Source of the DNA: Nitrospirota bacterium
GTDB lineage: Bacteria > Nitrospirota > Nitrospiria > Nitrospirales > Nitrospiraceae
Length of the DNA: 64,000 bases
Reading direction: 5' to 3'
Assembly: GCA_026387665.1 (NCBI GenBank)
Contig: JAPLLG010000008.1
Location: 62,001-126,000, forward strand
Part shown: positions 27,226 through 35,282 of the stretch, one piece after another
How positions within the stretch are numbered: the first letter of the stretch is position 1
How the letters are laid out: every line of letters begins with the position of its first letter
The notes under the pieces: model-generated
Told to the model about the DNA's origin: nothing
The model's database searches: none
The model's input: the letters and a program-made list of their open reading frames with translations, nothing else
Program-made: the position numbers and the translations under genes

Positions 27226-28128
27226 ATGCGCGATACGGAAGATACGAAACGACTCAAGTGGGTTTCAGAGGAACTGCAGAAAGAGCTCTCGCGACGGCTC
27301 GGCAGATTGATCCGTCTCCGGACCACGCTGCCGCTGAAACCGTCTCACACCAACGGGTGGCGTGTGGAGCTGGGATCGTTGGGACAGGGAGAGCCCAGAT
27401 TAGAGATCTGGCACTGCGAATGGGCCGGGAAAAAAGATCAACGGCGAATTTGGTATGGCCTGTATGCCACGCAAGCAGAAAAGCTGCGGAAGAGAGTTGC
27501 CGCATTGCCAGAGTTCCTTCGGCCTGTGCGTCGGTTAAGCGAGAAGGACATGCGGCTCGCGACTGGCTCACGGTCGGACTATCTGCTCAAGAAACCGTTG
27601 GACCCTCGTGAATATGATTGCCCCTTCTATGAGGAATATGAAGAGAGTGGGAACGAGTATGCCTACTACGGGATGTATGATTCCGCCCTTCCAGAGAACG
27701 AGGAACAGGTGCTGGGCATCGTGACTCGCGCAACCAGATTTTTCGAGCAGGTCATCAAGAGCCAGCAGTTCGCGGCACGTTCACAGGAGAAAGAACACGA
27801 GGACGATTACGCGCAGATTGAAAACCGCCAAGTGGTGCAGCAGCACTTGGCCCGCGAACGGAGCCGCACGTTAGCGACGCAATGTCACAGGCGGGACAAT
27901 TATCGGTGCCAGGTCTGTGAAATGACGTTTCGTGAGGTGTATGGGGACGTTGGGAAAGCCTACGCCGAAACGCATCACATCGTCCCCCTCAGCCGCCTGA
28001 CGGACACAGTGGAATCGTCTCTCAATGATCTCGTCACAGTCTGTGCGAATTGCCACCGGATGCTGCACAAACTCGACGGAGGCGAAGAAGACCTGGCGAA
28101 GCTGAGAAGAATGCTGCACCGGCGATAA
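27226..28128 (+). CDS. HNH endonuclease-domain protein
   Basis: A 300-residue protein. The last about 75 residues are an HNH nuclease: CQVCEMTF and CANCHRMLHK supply a structural zinc site, and ETHHIVPLSR is the catalytic His-His motif, as in McrA-like restriction nucleases. The first 200 residues match nothing I recognise and include an acidic, Tyr-rich stretch (EYDCPFYEEYEESGNEYAYY); they may recognise DNA or modified bases. It stands 122 bases before the restriction-modification gene on the same strand, so a defence role is likely. GGGAGAACGG precedes the ATG. Confidence 0.8.
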   Translation: MRDTEDTKRLKWVSEELQKELSRRLGRLIRLRTTLPLKPSHTNGWRVELGSLGQGEPRLEIWHCEWAGKKDQRRIWYGLYATQAEKLRKRVAALPEFLRPVRRLSEKDMRLATGSRSDYLLKKPLDPREYDCPFYEEYEESGNEYAYYGMYDSALPENEEQVLGIVTRATRFFEQVIKSQQFAARSQEKEHEDDYAQIENRQVVQQHLARERSRTLATQCHRRDNYRCQVCEMTFREVYGDVGKAYAETHHIVPLSRLTDTVESSLNDLVTVCANCHRMLHKLDGGEEDLAKLRRMLHRR

Positions 28129-28250
28129 AGACCGGTCTTCACGATCTGCGTCTTACCTTTCACGGTCTCACAAAAGGTGGGGTGATTTCTTGCGGAGAAA
28201 GGGGTATTCTTCGGCGGCATCGAAACTGAAACGAAGAGTGACTGTCGGTT

Positions 28251-31200
28251 ATGAGTCAAGCTCCTCCTATCGTTGCCACCCTCATCGACCGGTTCGAGCA
28301 GAACCGCGAATCCTACAAGAGCCAAGGTTACAACGAAACCCAAGTGCGCCGGGAGTTTCTCGATCCGTTCTTCGAGGCGCTTGGATGGGATGTCGCCAAT
28401 AAGCAGGGCCACGCCGAGGCATACAAAGATGTCATCCATGAGGATGCCATCAAGATTGGCGGCAACACCAAAGCTCCAGACTATTGTTTTCGTATCGGCG
28501 GGGCGCGCAAATTTTTCCTCGAAGCCAAGAAACCCGCCGTTAATGTAAAAGACGAGATCAGCCCTGCCTATCAGCTCCGCCGCTATGCTTGGTCGGCCAA
28601 GCTCCCGTTGTCTATCCTGACAGATTTCGAGGAGTTCGCCGTCTACGATTGCCGGACGCGCCCGAATCCTTCCGATAAACCCAGTACCGGGCGCATTCTC
28701 TATCTCACCTATCGAGACTACCTGGAAAAATGGGACGAGATCGCCTCCATCTTTACAAAGGAGGCGGTGCTCAAAGGCTCCTTCGACAAGTATGCCATCT
28801 CCGATCGCAAGCGTGGGACGACCACCGTCGATGCGGAATTTCTGAAAGAGATCGAATCCTGGAGGGAAGCGCTCGCCAAGAACCTGGCGGTACGCAATCC
28901 CACACTCTCCGTCCACGAGCTGAACTTTTCTGTCCAGCGCACCATCGACCGTCTTATCTTTCTCCGTATCTGTGAAGATAGAGGAATTGAGCCTCCCGAG
29001 CAGCTTAGGCTCATCCTCAACCGCAAGAATATCTACGATCGGCTGCAAGCCGTCTACAAGCAAGCCGATGATCGCTATAACTCTGGCCTCTTTCACTTTC
29101 ATGCTGAAAAGGACCGGGCCGAATCGCCTGACGACCTCACGCCCCGCCTGAAGATCGACGACACGGTCCTCAAAGACATCATCTCGCGTCTCTACTATCC
29201 CCAGAGCCCTTACGCATTCTCTGTCTTCCCCACCGAAATTCTCGGCCAGGTCTACGAGCAGTTTTTGGGCAAGGTCATCCGGCTCACAGCCGGGCATCAA
29301 GCAAAGGTGGAAGAGAAGCCGGAAGTAAAGAAAGCCGGCGGCGTCTATTACACGCCCGCGTATATCGTCGAGTACATCGTGAAGCATACGGTTGGAAGCT
29401 TGTGCGAAGGCAAAACGCCGGCACAGGTTGCCAAGCTGTATATTCTCGATCCCGCTTGCGGGTCAGGGTCGTTTCTACTCGGAGCATATAGCTACCTGCT
29501 GAATTGGCATCAGAAATGGTATGTCGAGCACGGCCCCGAGAAGCATCGGAAAGAACTGTTTAAGGGAATGGATGGGGACTGGCGACTTAAGACAGCCGAA
29601 AAACGGCGGATTCTTCTCAATAACATCTACGGGGTCGACATCGATAGCCAAGCGGTTGAAGTCAGCAAGCTCAGCCTTCTCCTGAAAGTCTTGGAGGGTG
29701 AGAACAAAGAGTCCATGCAGGAATTGTTATTCGGGAGAGTGCGCGCGCTGCCGGATCTCGGCCAGAACATCAAGTGCGGCAACAGCCTGATCGGGCCTGA
29801 CTACTTCGCGGGGCAACTCATGCCGGACGATGAGGAGATGCGTCGCGTGAATCCGTTCGATTGGAAGGCCGAGTTTTCTGAGATCATGAAGGCTGGTGGT
29901 TTCGATGCCGTCATCGGCAATCCGCCCTGGGTCTCTCTCTCTGGGAAGTTCAAGAACGATGTCTTTCCAAAACCCCAAGTCGACTATCTAATAAATCATT
30001 TTCACGGAAACACGTACATGCCAAACATGTATGAGTACTTCGTGTCCCAAGGTCTCAACCTAACACGTGAACGAGGCTTCTTCAGTTTTATCGTTCCTGA
30101 CCGGCTTGGTTTCAACAGTCAGTTCGTTCCTCTGAGAAACAGAATTCTTACCGAATCACGGATCGTGTCTTTGCTGTATAAGGCTCCTTTCTCTGGAGTA
30201 ACTGCGGATACCCTTATTTTTGCTTTACAGAAAGGCAGGCCTGACTCGAACTCAGTTAAAATTTCCGAGTACAACAAGGCTGACATTTTACGACCTCAAC
30301 ACGAATTGCTGAGACAGCCCGCACACACCTTTGAGTACTTCGAGAGCGCAGACATTATGAAGGTTATCGCCGTCCTCGAAGAACCTTCCAGGACTATGCA
30401 CGTCGGAGACCTATGCGACTCGACATCTGGCTTTGGAGGCAAGTCAGCGCTAATCCAGGAAATAAGGACGAACCCGAAGCAAATCCGAACCATGAAAGGT
30501 GACAGTATCGGAAGGTACCAGACAAAAACACTGTATTGGTTCGAGTTCAAACCGCAGAACATTACTGGTCGCACAACAGACACATTGAAACTCGGTGCTA
30601 AACGGAAAGTTCTTCTTCGGAAAACTGGCGATAAGATAATAGCCACGTATGATGATTCTGGAATCTTCCCAGAGCAGTCACTGTACTTTCTCTTTAATCC
30701 ACATACTAAGATCGAGCTGAAATTTATTCTTGGTATCCTCAACTCAAAGCTTCTTGGCGTATACTATCAGGCACGATCCTTAACCAACCGCCGAAGCATT
30801 GCTCAAGTAAAGAAGGTAGACCTAGATCAGCTTCCCATTCCGCGGCTCAACCTGTTAGCTCCAGAACACTCAGCAAAGCATGACAGTATGGTGTCCTTAG
30901 TTGAGTGTATGTTGGACCTGCGCAGGCGGCTGGCCAATACCACACACCCTGACGACAAGACACGTCTCCAACGCCAGATCGACGCCACGGACCGAGAAAT
31001 CGACCGTCTGGTCTATGACCTCTACGGCTTGACGGAAGAGGAGATTAAGATTGTCGAAGCGGCATCGGTTGCATCTTCATTAAAAGTGAAGGAAAATGAC
31101 AGCCATGAATCAGAAACCAAACCAGACGATCGACCTCGCGCAAGCCGAGGTGAGGCTCAAGCAGTGGCGCAGCCAGCACAATACCCCGGCGAAGGTGGCG

Positions 31201-31895
31201 GCGGCACATCGGAAAGTCCTGCTGGAGCGAGTGAGCCAGTCCATGGCGTTCGAGAGTCAGCCGGTCAGTACGGATCGCCTCAAGATCCTGACGGCGATGC
31301 TGAAGGCCAAAGCGAGCTAGGCTCCACTCGCGAATTCGAGACCGCCGAAGGCCGCCTCTCCTATCAAGAGCTCTCTGAACACCTCGCCGTTCCGCTCGTT
31401 GCGATCTACGACGAAATTCTTCAGAGCAGGCCCGAACAGATCATTCTCACTTCTGAATGGCTGTGTGTCCGCCACAAGCGGCTCGCGGGTCATCTGTTCC
31501 CCGATTGGGCAGGCCGGTTCCGTGATGTGAATGTGCAGGTCGGCTCCCACACCCCACCGCCATACTACGAAGTGCCGATCCACATGCGGCAATTCTGCGA
31601 CGATCTGAGCGTACGGCTGTTACATCTTAATCAGGAGTCGGTTGCGAACTGTGCAGAGCTTCTAGCCTGGGCCGACTGGCGCTTCCAATGGATTCATCCG
31701 TTCAAGGATTTTAATGGTCGAATTGGGCGCGTCCTGCTCGCAGCCATGCTCTATAAGCTCGGCCTTCCTCATGTAGAGACCGCACCGCCAGATCCTGAGG
31801 CACGGACTCAATATCTCGGTGCTTTGGGGGCTGCGGATCAAGGAGACCTTACGACACTAGCCGAACTGTGGATTCGACGATTTGTCGAGTTGTGA
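28251..31895 (+). CDS. type IIG restriction-modification enzyme fused to a Fic domain
   Basis: One uninterrupted 1214-residue reading frame. Residues about 75-95 hold a PD-(D/E)xK-type nuclease site (APDYCFRIGG..FFLEAKKP). A gamma-class N6-adenine methyltransferase follows: GGVYYTPAYIVEYIV (motif X), ILDPACGSGSFLLG (motif I, about 400) and IGNPPWVSL (motif IV, about 557). Residues about 570-890 are the target-recognition region, coded by visibly more AT-rich DNA. The usual end of such enzymes, LYGLTEEEIKIVE, is at about 925-937. A 90-residue low-complexity linker follows, then a Fic domain with HPFKDFNGRIGR at 1149-1160. The canonical motif has Gly or Ala where this one has the second Phe. 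The Fic part has no start codon of its own except a GTG at 31164. A separate gene lies in the linker in another frame. Confidence 0.88.
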   Translation: MSQAPPIVATLIDRFEQNRESYKSQGYNETQVRREFLDPFFEALGWDVANKQGHAEAYKDVIHEDAIKIGGNTKAPDYCFRIGGARKFFLEAKKPAVNVKDEISPAYQLRRYAWSAKLPLSILTDFEEFAVYDCRTRPNPSDKPSTGRILYLTYRDYLEKWDEIASIFTKEAVLKGSFDKYAISDRKRGTTTVDAEFLKEIESWREALAKNLAVRNPTLSVHELNFSVQRTIDRLIFLRICEDRGIEPPEQLRLILNRKNIYDRLQAVYKQADDRYNSGLFHFHAEKDRAESPDDLTPRLKIDDTVLKDIISRLYYPQSPYAFSVFPTEILGQVYEQFLGKVIRLTAGHQAKVEEKPEVKKAGGVYYTPAYIVEYIVKHTVGSLCEGKTPAQVAKLYILDPACGSGSFLLGAYSYLLNWHQKWYVEHGPEKHRKELFKGMDGDWRLKTAEKRRILLNNIYGVDIDSQAVEVSKLSLLLKVLEGENKESMQELLFGRVRALPDLGQNIKCGNSLIGPDYFAGQLMPDDEEMRRVNPFDWKAEFSEIMKAGGFDAVIGNPPWVSLSGKFKNDVFPKPQVDYLINHFHGNTYMPNMYEYFVSQGLNLTRERGFFSFIVPDRLGFNSQFVPLRNRILTESRIVSLLYKAPFSGVTADTLIFALQKGRPDSNSVKISEYNKADILRPQHELLRQPAHTFEYFESADIMKVIAVLEEPSRTMHVGDLCDSTSGFGGKSALIQEIRTNPKQIRTMKGDSIGRYQTKTLYWFEFKPQNITGRTTDTLKLGAKRKVLLRKTGDKIIATYDDSGIFPEQSLYFLFNPHTKIELKFILGILNSKLLGVYYQARSLTNRRSIAQVKKVDLDQLPIPRLNLLAPEHSAKHDSMVSLVECMLDLRRRLANTTHPDDKTRLQRQIDATDREIDRLVYDLYGLTEEEIKIVEAASVASSLKVKENDSHESETKPDDRPRASRGEAQAVAQPAQYPGEGGGGTSESPAGASEPVHGVRESAGQYGSPQDPDGDAEGQSELGSTREFETAEGRLSYQELSEHLAVPLVAIYDEILQSRPEQIILTSEWLCVRHKRLAGHLFPDWAGRFRDVNVQVGSHTPPPYYEVPIHMRQFCDDLSVRLLHLNQESVANCAELLAWADWRFQWIHPFKDFNGRIGRVLLAAMLYKLGLPHVETAPPDPEARTQYLGALGAADQGDLTTLAELWIRRFVEL
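31105..31320 (+). CDS. small gene nested out of frame in the RM-Fic linker; possible VbhA/FicA-like antitoxin
   Basis: A 71-residue gene lying wholly inside the coding sequence of the fusion, in the +1 frame. The ATG at 31105 has AAGGA eleven bases upstream; an ATG at 31096 is too close to it. Third-position GC is about 85% by hand count in this frame, against about 44% in the overlapping linker frame, so this frame looks like the evolved one. The product is helical and Lys/Gln/Ala-rich. Its centre, VSQSMAFESQPVSTDRLKIL, resembles class I Fic inhibitors, which use (S/T)xxxE(G/N) to block ATP orientation; here the residue after Glu is Ser. The antitoxin call is inference; the gene itself is well supported. 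Confidence 0.62.
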   Translation: MNQKPNQTIDLAQAEVRLKQWRSQHNTPAKVAAAHRKVLLERVSQSMAFESQPVSTDRLKILTAMLKAKAS

Positions 31896-32018
31896 TAAAA
31901 ATCAAAGGTGAGGTGCCGGGCACTTCTTGGCTTTGTCTTTTTCTGCGAATAGCTCATGGGGAATCTATTGATGAACGGGTGTTAAGCCAAACAGTGCCCC
32001 TCAAGAGCGCTCCTCCTT

Positions 32019-33041
32019 ATGTCTGCCACACACTCAAGATTCCCCAATAGAGTTCTTGTCTTGCCTAATACCAGATACTTTTTCGGGAAAGTACAAGCGC
32101 TGAGCGACTGTTGGAAAGTGATTCGTACATTTGATTGCGATGGGGTGGCTACCGTTTACATAACCTCAATGGGAACTTTTGGGTTCATATTCCCAGATTC
32201 AAGCGATTTGGCATCTATAGACGTTCTGAAATTTCATGGCCAAGGGATTGTGCCGGAAGAGGTAATGGAGGATGCCGACCGCATTCATGATTTGCAGGAA
32301 AAGCGTATGCTGTTTATCAATTTTGTCTCGGCGGCGTTCTTTGGAAGGGTTGCCGCCAAGGCACACACATCTCTCTCGGGCGCTCTCTATAACGGGCAAG
32401 ATAGGATTACGGGCTTTGATATTGTGCAAGGCACAGTTTCCGTCCAATGGACAGAATTGATTAGTCGAGTCATAGAAGAAAAAGTGAATGCTCTCAATAA
32501 TGGGAAGCATCTGAATTATTTCTTGGAGGAGAGCAGCATTGACGATGCCATCTCCTATGTCCGGCATGTTTTAGGGCGACAAAATGATTTTGAATATGCC
32601 GACTTGCAGTCATGTATGGTCATGAACTATCAAGCAGCCATACTTCATAATCAACAGCATGCTGCTGCAAGTTTGGCTCTGAATTTTTCAGTCATAGAGT
32701 CATTGGTGCGGGAAATATTTATGGCTTACGGGCTTGTCGCCAACAGCACAGTTAAGTCGTTCGCCACAAGGCAGCATAATGTTCCTCAAATATCAAAGGG
32801 TGCCTTTGATGATATGAAGGTTAGTGTCGCTGTGAAAGCGTTACATTCTGGCGGGTTGCTCGATGAGTATCTGTATCAGCGTCTTGTCAGCGCCCGTGCG
32901 AAGCGAAATGAGCTTATGCATAAAGGCGCAAGGATAAGCTCCAGAGATTCTGGCGAGTGTCAACCGTTAGTGCGCGATCTTTGGGCGTTTCTCATAGATG
33001 CACCTTTCGAGTTGGTGGCCGGTTGGTCTTACCGTCGCTGA
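32019..33041 (+). CDS. unknown protein with probable C-terminal HEPN domain
   Basis: A 340-residue protein with no signal peptide. I do not recognise the N-terminal two thirds. Near the C-terminus RAKRNELMHKG (about 292-302) carries RNELMH, which fits the Rx4-6H motif of HEPN ribonucleases, preceded by a helical stretch LALNFSVIESLVREIF typical of the first HEPN helices. Codon use and base composition are more AT-rich than the housekeeping genes on either side, pointing to recent transfer. It ends the defence island, so an abortive-infection RNase is plausible. The start is uncertain; no ribosome binding site is visible before the ATG at 32019. Confidence 0.6.
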   Translation: MSATHSRFPNRVLVLPNTRYFFGKVQALSDCWKVIRTFDCDGVATVYITSMGTFGFIFPDSSDLASIDVLKFHGQGIVPEEVMEDADRIHDLQEKRMLFINFVSAAFFGRVAAKAHTSLSGALYNGQDRITGFDIVQGTVSVQWTELISRVIEEKVNALNNGKHLNYFLEESSIDDAISYVRHVLGRQNDFEYADLQSCMVMNYQAAILHNQQHAAASLALNFSVIESLVREIFMAYGLVANSTVKSFATRQHNVPQISKGAFDDMKVSVAVKALHSGGLLDEYLYQRLVSARAKRNELMHKGARISSRDSGECQPLVRDLWAFLIDAPFELVAGWSYRR

Positions 33042-33181
33042 GAAGAAAATTAAATTGAATTATGTTTCTCCAGGAAACCCATGGGGCGCGCAGGGGGTTA
33101 TTGGTTGATGGTGCGCCTCACTCTATTGCAGATTGTCTTGCAGCGTGTATAGTTTCTTAATCTTCTCTTCCCTCTCCCATT

Positions 33182-33279
33182 GGGAGGGGCGTGAGGGTGA
33201 CTCCAATTGCGGCCGTCGAACGAGCACATTCCTATCGTGCGCGTTCCGGGAGCACGGGAGTCGCCCTCACGTCCCTCCC
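33182..33279. repeat. REP-like long palindrome at the right edge of the defence island
   Basis: GGGAGGGGCGTGAGGGTGAC plus TCC (33182-33204) faces its reverse complement at 33257-33279 with two mismatches in 23. GGGAGGG/CCCTCACG-type repeats of this kind occur as REP-like elements in many bacteria. It is just upstream of the amgK promoter. Confidence 0.65.
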
Positions 33280-33294
33280 TTTCCCATCCTGTTC

Positions 33295-33323
33295 GTGACA
33301 ACCTCCCGATATCCCCGTATAAT
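33295..33323 (+). promoter_or_regulatory. sigma-70-type promoter of amgK, predicted leaderless
   Basis: GTGACA (33295-33300), a 17-base spacer and a perfect TATAAT (33318-33323). The expected start is near 33330 and the amgK ATG is at 33333, so the mRNA would have a leader of 0-4 bases. No Shine-Dalgarno sequence is present. Confidence 0.65.
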
Positions 33324-33332
33324 CCGCTATCT

Positions 33333-34436
33333 ATGGCTACCACTGATCCTGTTGCACCGAAACAACCACCGACGTTACCGGACCGCACTCTTGTCGCTGC
33401 CACGGTCGAGGCCCGACTTCCCTTTCCGGGACAATTTAAATCCCTCACGCCCTTGGCTGGCGATGCGTCCAATCGCCGCTATTTCCGTATCGAATTGACC
33501 GGGCCAGATGTTCGCCCTGTGATTCTTATGCAGCTGGCCGAAGCCGAGGCTTTCAAGCAATCGGAAGAGGCTGTGAGCGGGGCAGCCCAGCAAGTCACCG
33601 AACTGCCGTTTTTGAACATCCTCTCCCATTTATCCAAAGCCGGTGTATCCGTGCCGAGCCTCTATCACTACGATCAGGTGGCGGGCCTGCTCTATCTCGA
33701 AGATTTCGGGGACCTCACTCTGTCGGAAGCCTGTCGTGAGGCGAGTGCGGAAGAGCTGGAGGCGCGCTATGCGCAGGCGGTCGATGCGCTCGTGGAGATG
33801 CAAGTGAAGGCCACCTCGCCGGCCGATCCCAACTGTCTGGCATTCCATCGCAGCTTCGATGTGCCGCTCCTCATGTGGGAGTTCGAACACTTCCTGGAAT
33901 ATGGGATCGATGTGCGGCAGGGCGCGCCGATGACCGACGAGGATCGCCGAGACATCCGCGGCGCCTTCGAGAAGGTCGCCAAATTGTTGGCGGGGGAGCC
34001 GCATGTCTTCGTCCACCGGGACTACCATTCACGCAATTTGATGGTGGATGGCGCGAGGTTGGGCGTGATCGACTTTCAGGATGCGCTGATGGGGCCTGCG
34101 ACCTACGATCTGGCGTCGCTGCTGCGCGATGCGTATATCGAACTTGACGAGGCGCTGATCGACCGTCTGATCAACCGTTACCTCGATCAGATGGCGGCGC
34201 ATCGGCAGGTCTGGACCAATCGGGTGGCCTTCCGCCGCCTGTTCGACTTGACAAGTATCCAGCGGAACCTCAAGGCGGCCGGGCGATTCGTCTATATCGA
34301 CCGCGTCAAAGGCAATCCCAAATTCCTCGCCGATATCCCTCGCACGCTGGACTATGTCCGTCGCAATCTCCAGAAGTATCCCGAGCTGGAGCCGCTCCGG
34401 AAGCTTCTCGCCCGCTATGTTCCGGAATTGCAGTAG
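33333..34436 (+). CDS. amgK: N-acetylmuramate/N-acetylglucosamine kinase-like phosphotransferase
   Basis: A 367-residue aminoglycoside-phosphotransferase-fold kinase. The catalytic loop is HRDYHSRNLMVDG and the metal Asp is in LGVIDFQDALMGPATYDLAS; the N-lobe has LAGDASNRRYFRI. The pair with the next gene (MurU-type uridylyltransferase) is the hallmark of AmgK-MurU recycling, in which recovered MurNAc is phosphorylated at C1 and turned into UDP-MurNAc, bypassing de novo synthesis. The ATG at 33333 is chosen because it abuts a promoter and starts the conserved part; the frame is open further upstream through the REP-like palindrome. Confidence 0.85.
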   Translation: MATTDPVAPKQPPTLPDRTLVAATVEARLPFPGQFKSLTPLAGDASNRRYFRIELTGPDVRPVILMQLAEAEAFKQSEEAVSGAAQQVTELPFLNILSHLSKAGVSVPSLYHYDQVAGLLYLEDFGDLTLSEACREASAEELEARYAQAVDALVEMQVKATSPADPNCLAFHRSFDVPLLMWEFEHFLEYGIDVRQGAPMTDEDRRDIRGAFEKVAKLLAGEPHVFVHRDYHSRNLMVDGARLGVIDFQDALMGPATYDLASLLRDAYIELDEALIDRLINRYLDQMAAHRQVWTNRVAFRRLFDLTSIQRNLKAAGRFVYIDRVKGNPKFLADIPRTLDYVRRNLQKYPELEPLRKLLARYVPELQ

Positions 34437-34437
34437 A

Positions 34438-34525
34438 TAAGTAAAAAGTCAAAAGTAAAAAGTCAAAAGTTTGAGGGGGAGGGCGATGTTACTTTTACCT
34501 TTTACCTTGGTGCTTTTGACTTGCG
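34438..34525. repeat. AAAAGTA-type inverted repeat between amgK and murU
   Basis: The left arm (34440-34471) repeats AAGTAAAAAGTCAAAAGT-like units. The right arm (34489-34522) has TTACTTTTACCTTTTACCTT and then GGTGCTTTTGACTT. The arms are inverted copies, with an about 20-base loop. It sits within the amgK-murU transcript. Confidence 0.6.
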
Positions 34526-34541
34526 CGCATGTGGAGTTGCC

Positions 34542-35282
34542 ATGCGCGCGATGATCCTCGCAGCGGGCTTGGGGACTCGCCTGAGACCGCTGACCAACAC
34601 GACTCCGAAGCCGCTCCTCCCCGTGGCTGGCACGCCACTGATTGTCTGGAACCTTTTGCTCCTGAAACGGCATGGGTTCCAGAATGTCGTCATCAATTTG
34701 CATCACCTCGGACCGATGATCGAGCAGGCGCTCGGCGACGGCTCTCGCTATGGGATGCGGATCGTCTACTCGTATGAGCCTGTGATTCTCGGCACGGGGG
34801 GCGGGCTCAAGCAGGCGGAGCCGCATTTCTCAGGGGAGCCGGTGCTGGTGCTGAACGGCGATACGTTGGTGGAGATTGATTTGGGGGCCTTGTGGACCTT
34901 TCACCTGCAGCGAAAAGCCGCAGCCACCTTGGTCTTGCGCAAAGATCCTGAGGCGGTACGGTGGGGGCTCGTGGAAATGGATTCGGATAACCGTATCGTC
35001 CGTATTACCGGCCGCGGAAAGTCGGAGTCCGGCCCAGTCCAGCCTCGCATGTTCGCCGGGATTCATATCCTCGATCCGCGCCTTCTGCGTGATGTGCCGC
35101 AAGGGAAGGAGTCTTCCATCATCGATGCCTATGTCGCGGCGATCCAGCGTGATGAGGTCGTGCTTGGGTACGATCATCAGGGCTACTGGTCCGACGTCGG
35201 CACTCCCGAGCATTATGCGCAAGCCGAACGGGATGCATTAACCGGCCTCATCACCCTCGCAACACGGCAGTTGCCTGCTTAG
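34542..35282 (+). CDS. murU: N-acetylmuramate alpha-1-phosphate uridylyltransferase-like
   Basis: A 246-residue nucleotidyltransferase. It begins MRAMILAAGLGTRLRPLT with the nucleotide-binding LGTRLRP motif, then PKPLLPVAGTPLIVWNL; LVLNGDTLVEID and YWSDVGTPEHYAQAE complete the fold. It follows amgK, so the product is probably UDP-MurNAc; a glucose- or mannose-1-phosphate nucleotidyltransferase is the alternative. The ATG at 34542 has GGAG five bases upstream. The TAG stop (35280-35282) is formed by the end of the palindromic repeat. Confidence 0.85.
   Translation: MRAMILAAGLGTRLRPLTNTTPKPLLPVAGTPLIVWNLLLLKRHGFQNVVINLHHLGPMIEQALGDGSRYGMRIVYSYEPVILGTGGGLKQAEPHFSGEPVLVLNGDTLVEIDLGALWTFHLQRKAAATLVLRKDPEAVRWGLVEMDSDNRIVRITGRGKSESGPVQPRMFAGIHILDPRLLRDVPQGKESSIIDAYVAAIQRDEVVLGYDHQGYWSDVGTPEHYAQAERDALTGLITLATRQLPA

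Noticed and set aside
27975-29387. A 470-codon minus-strand frame across the HNH and RM genes
   Set aside because: Antisense shadow spanning two unrelated plus-strand genes with clear domains; no start-site or domain support.
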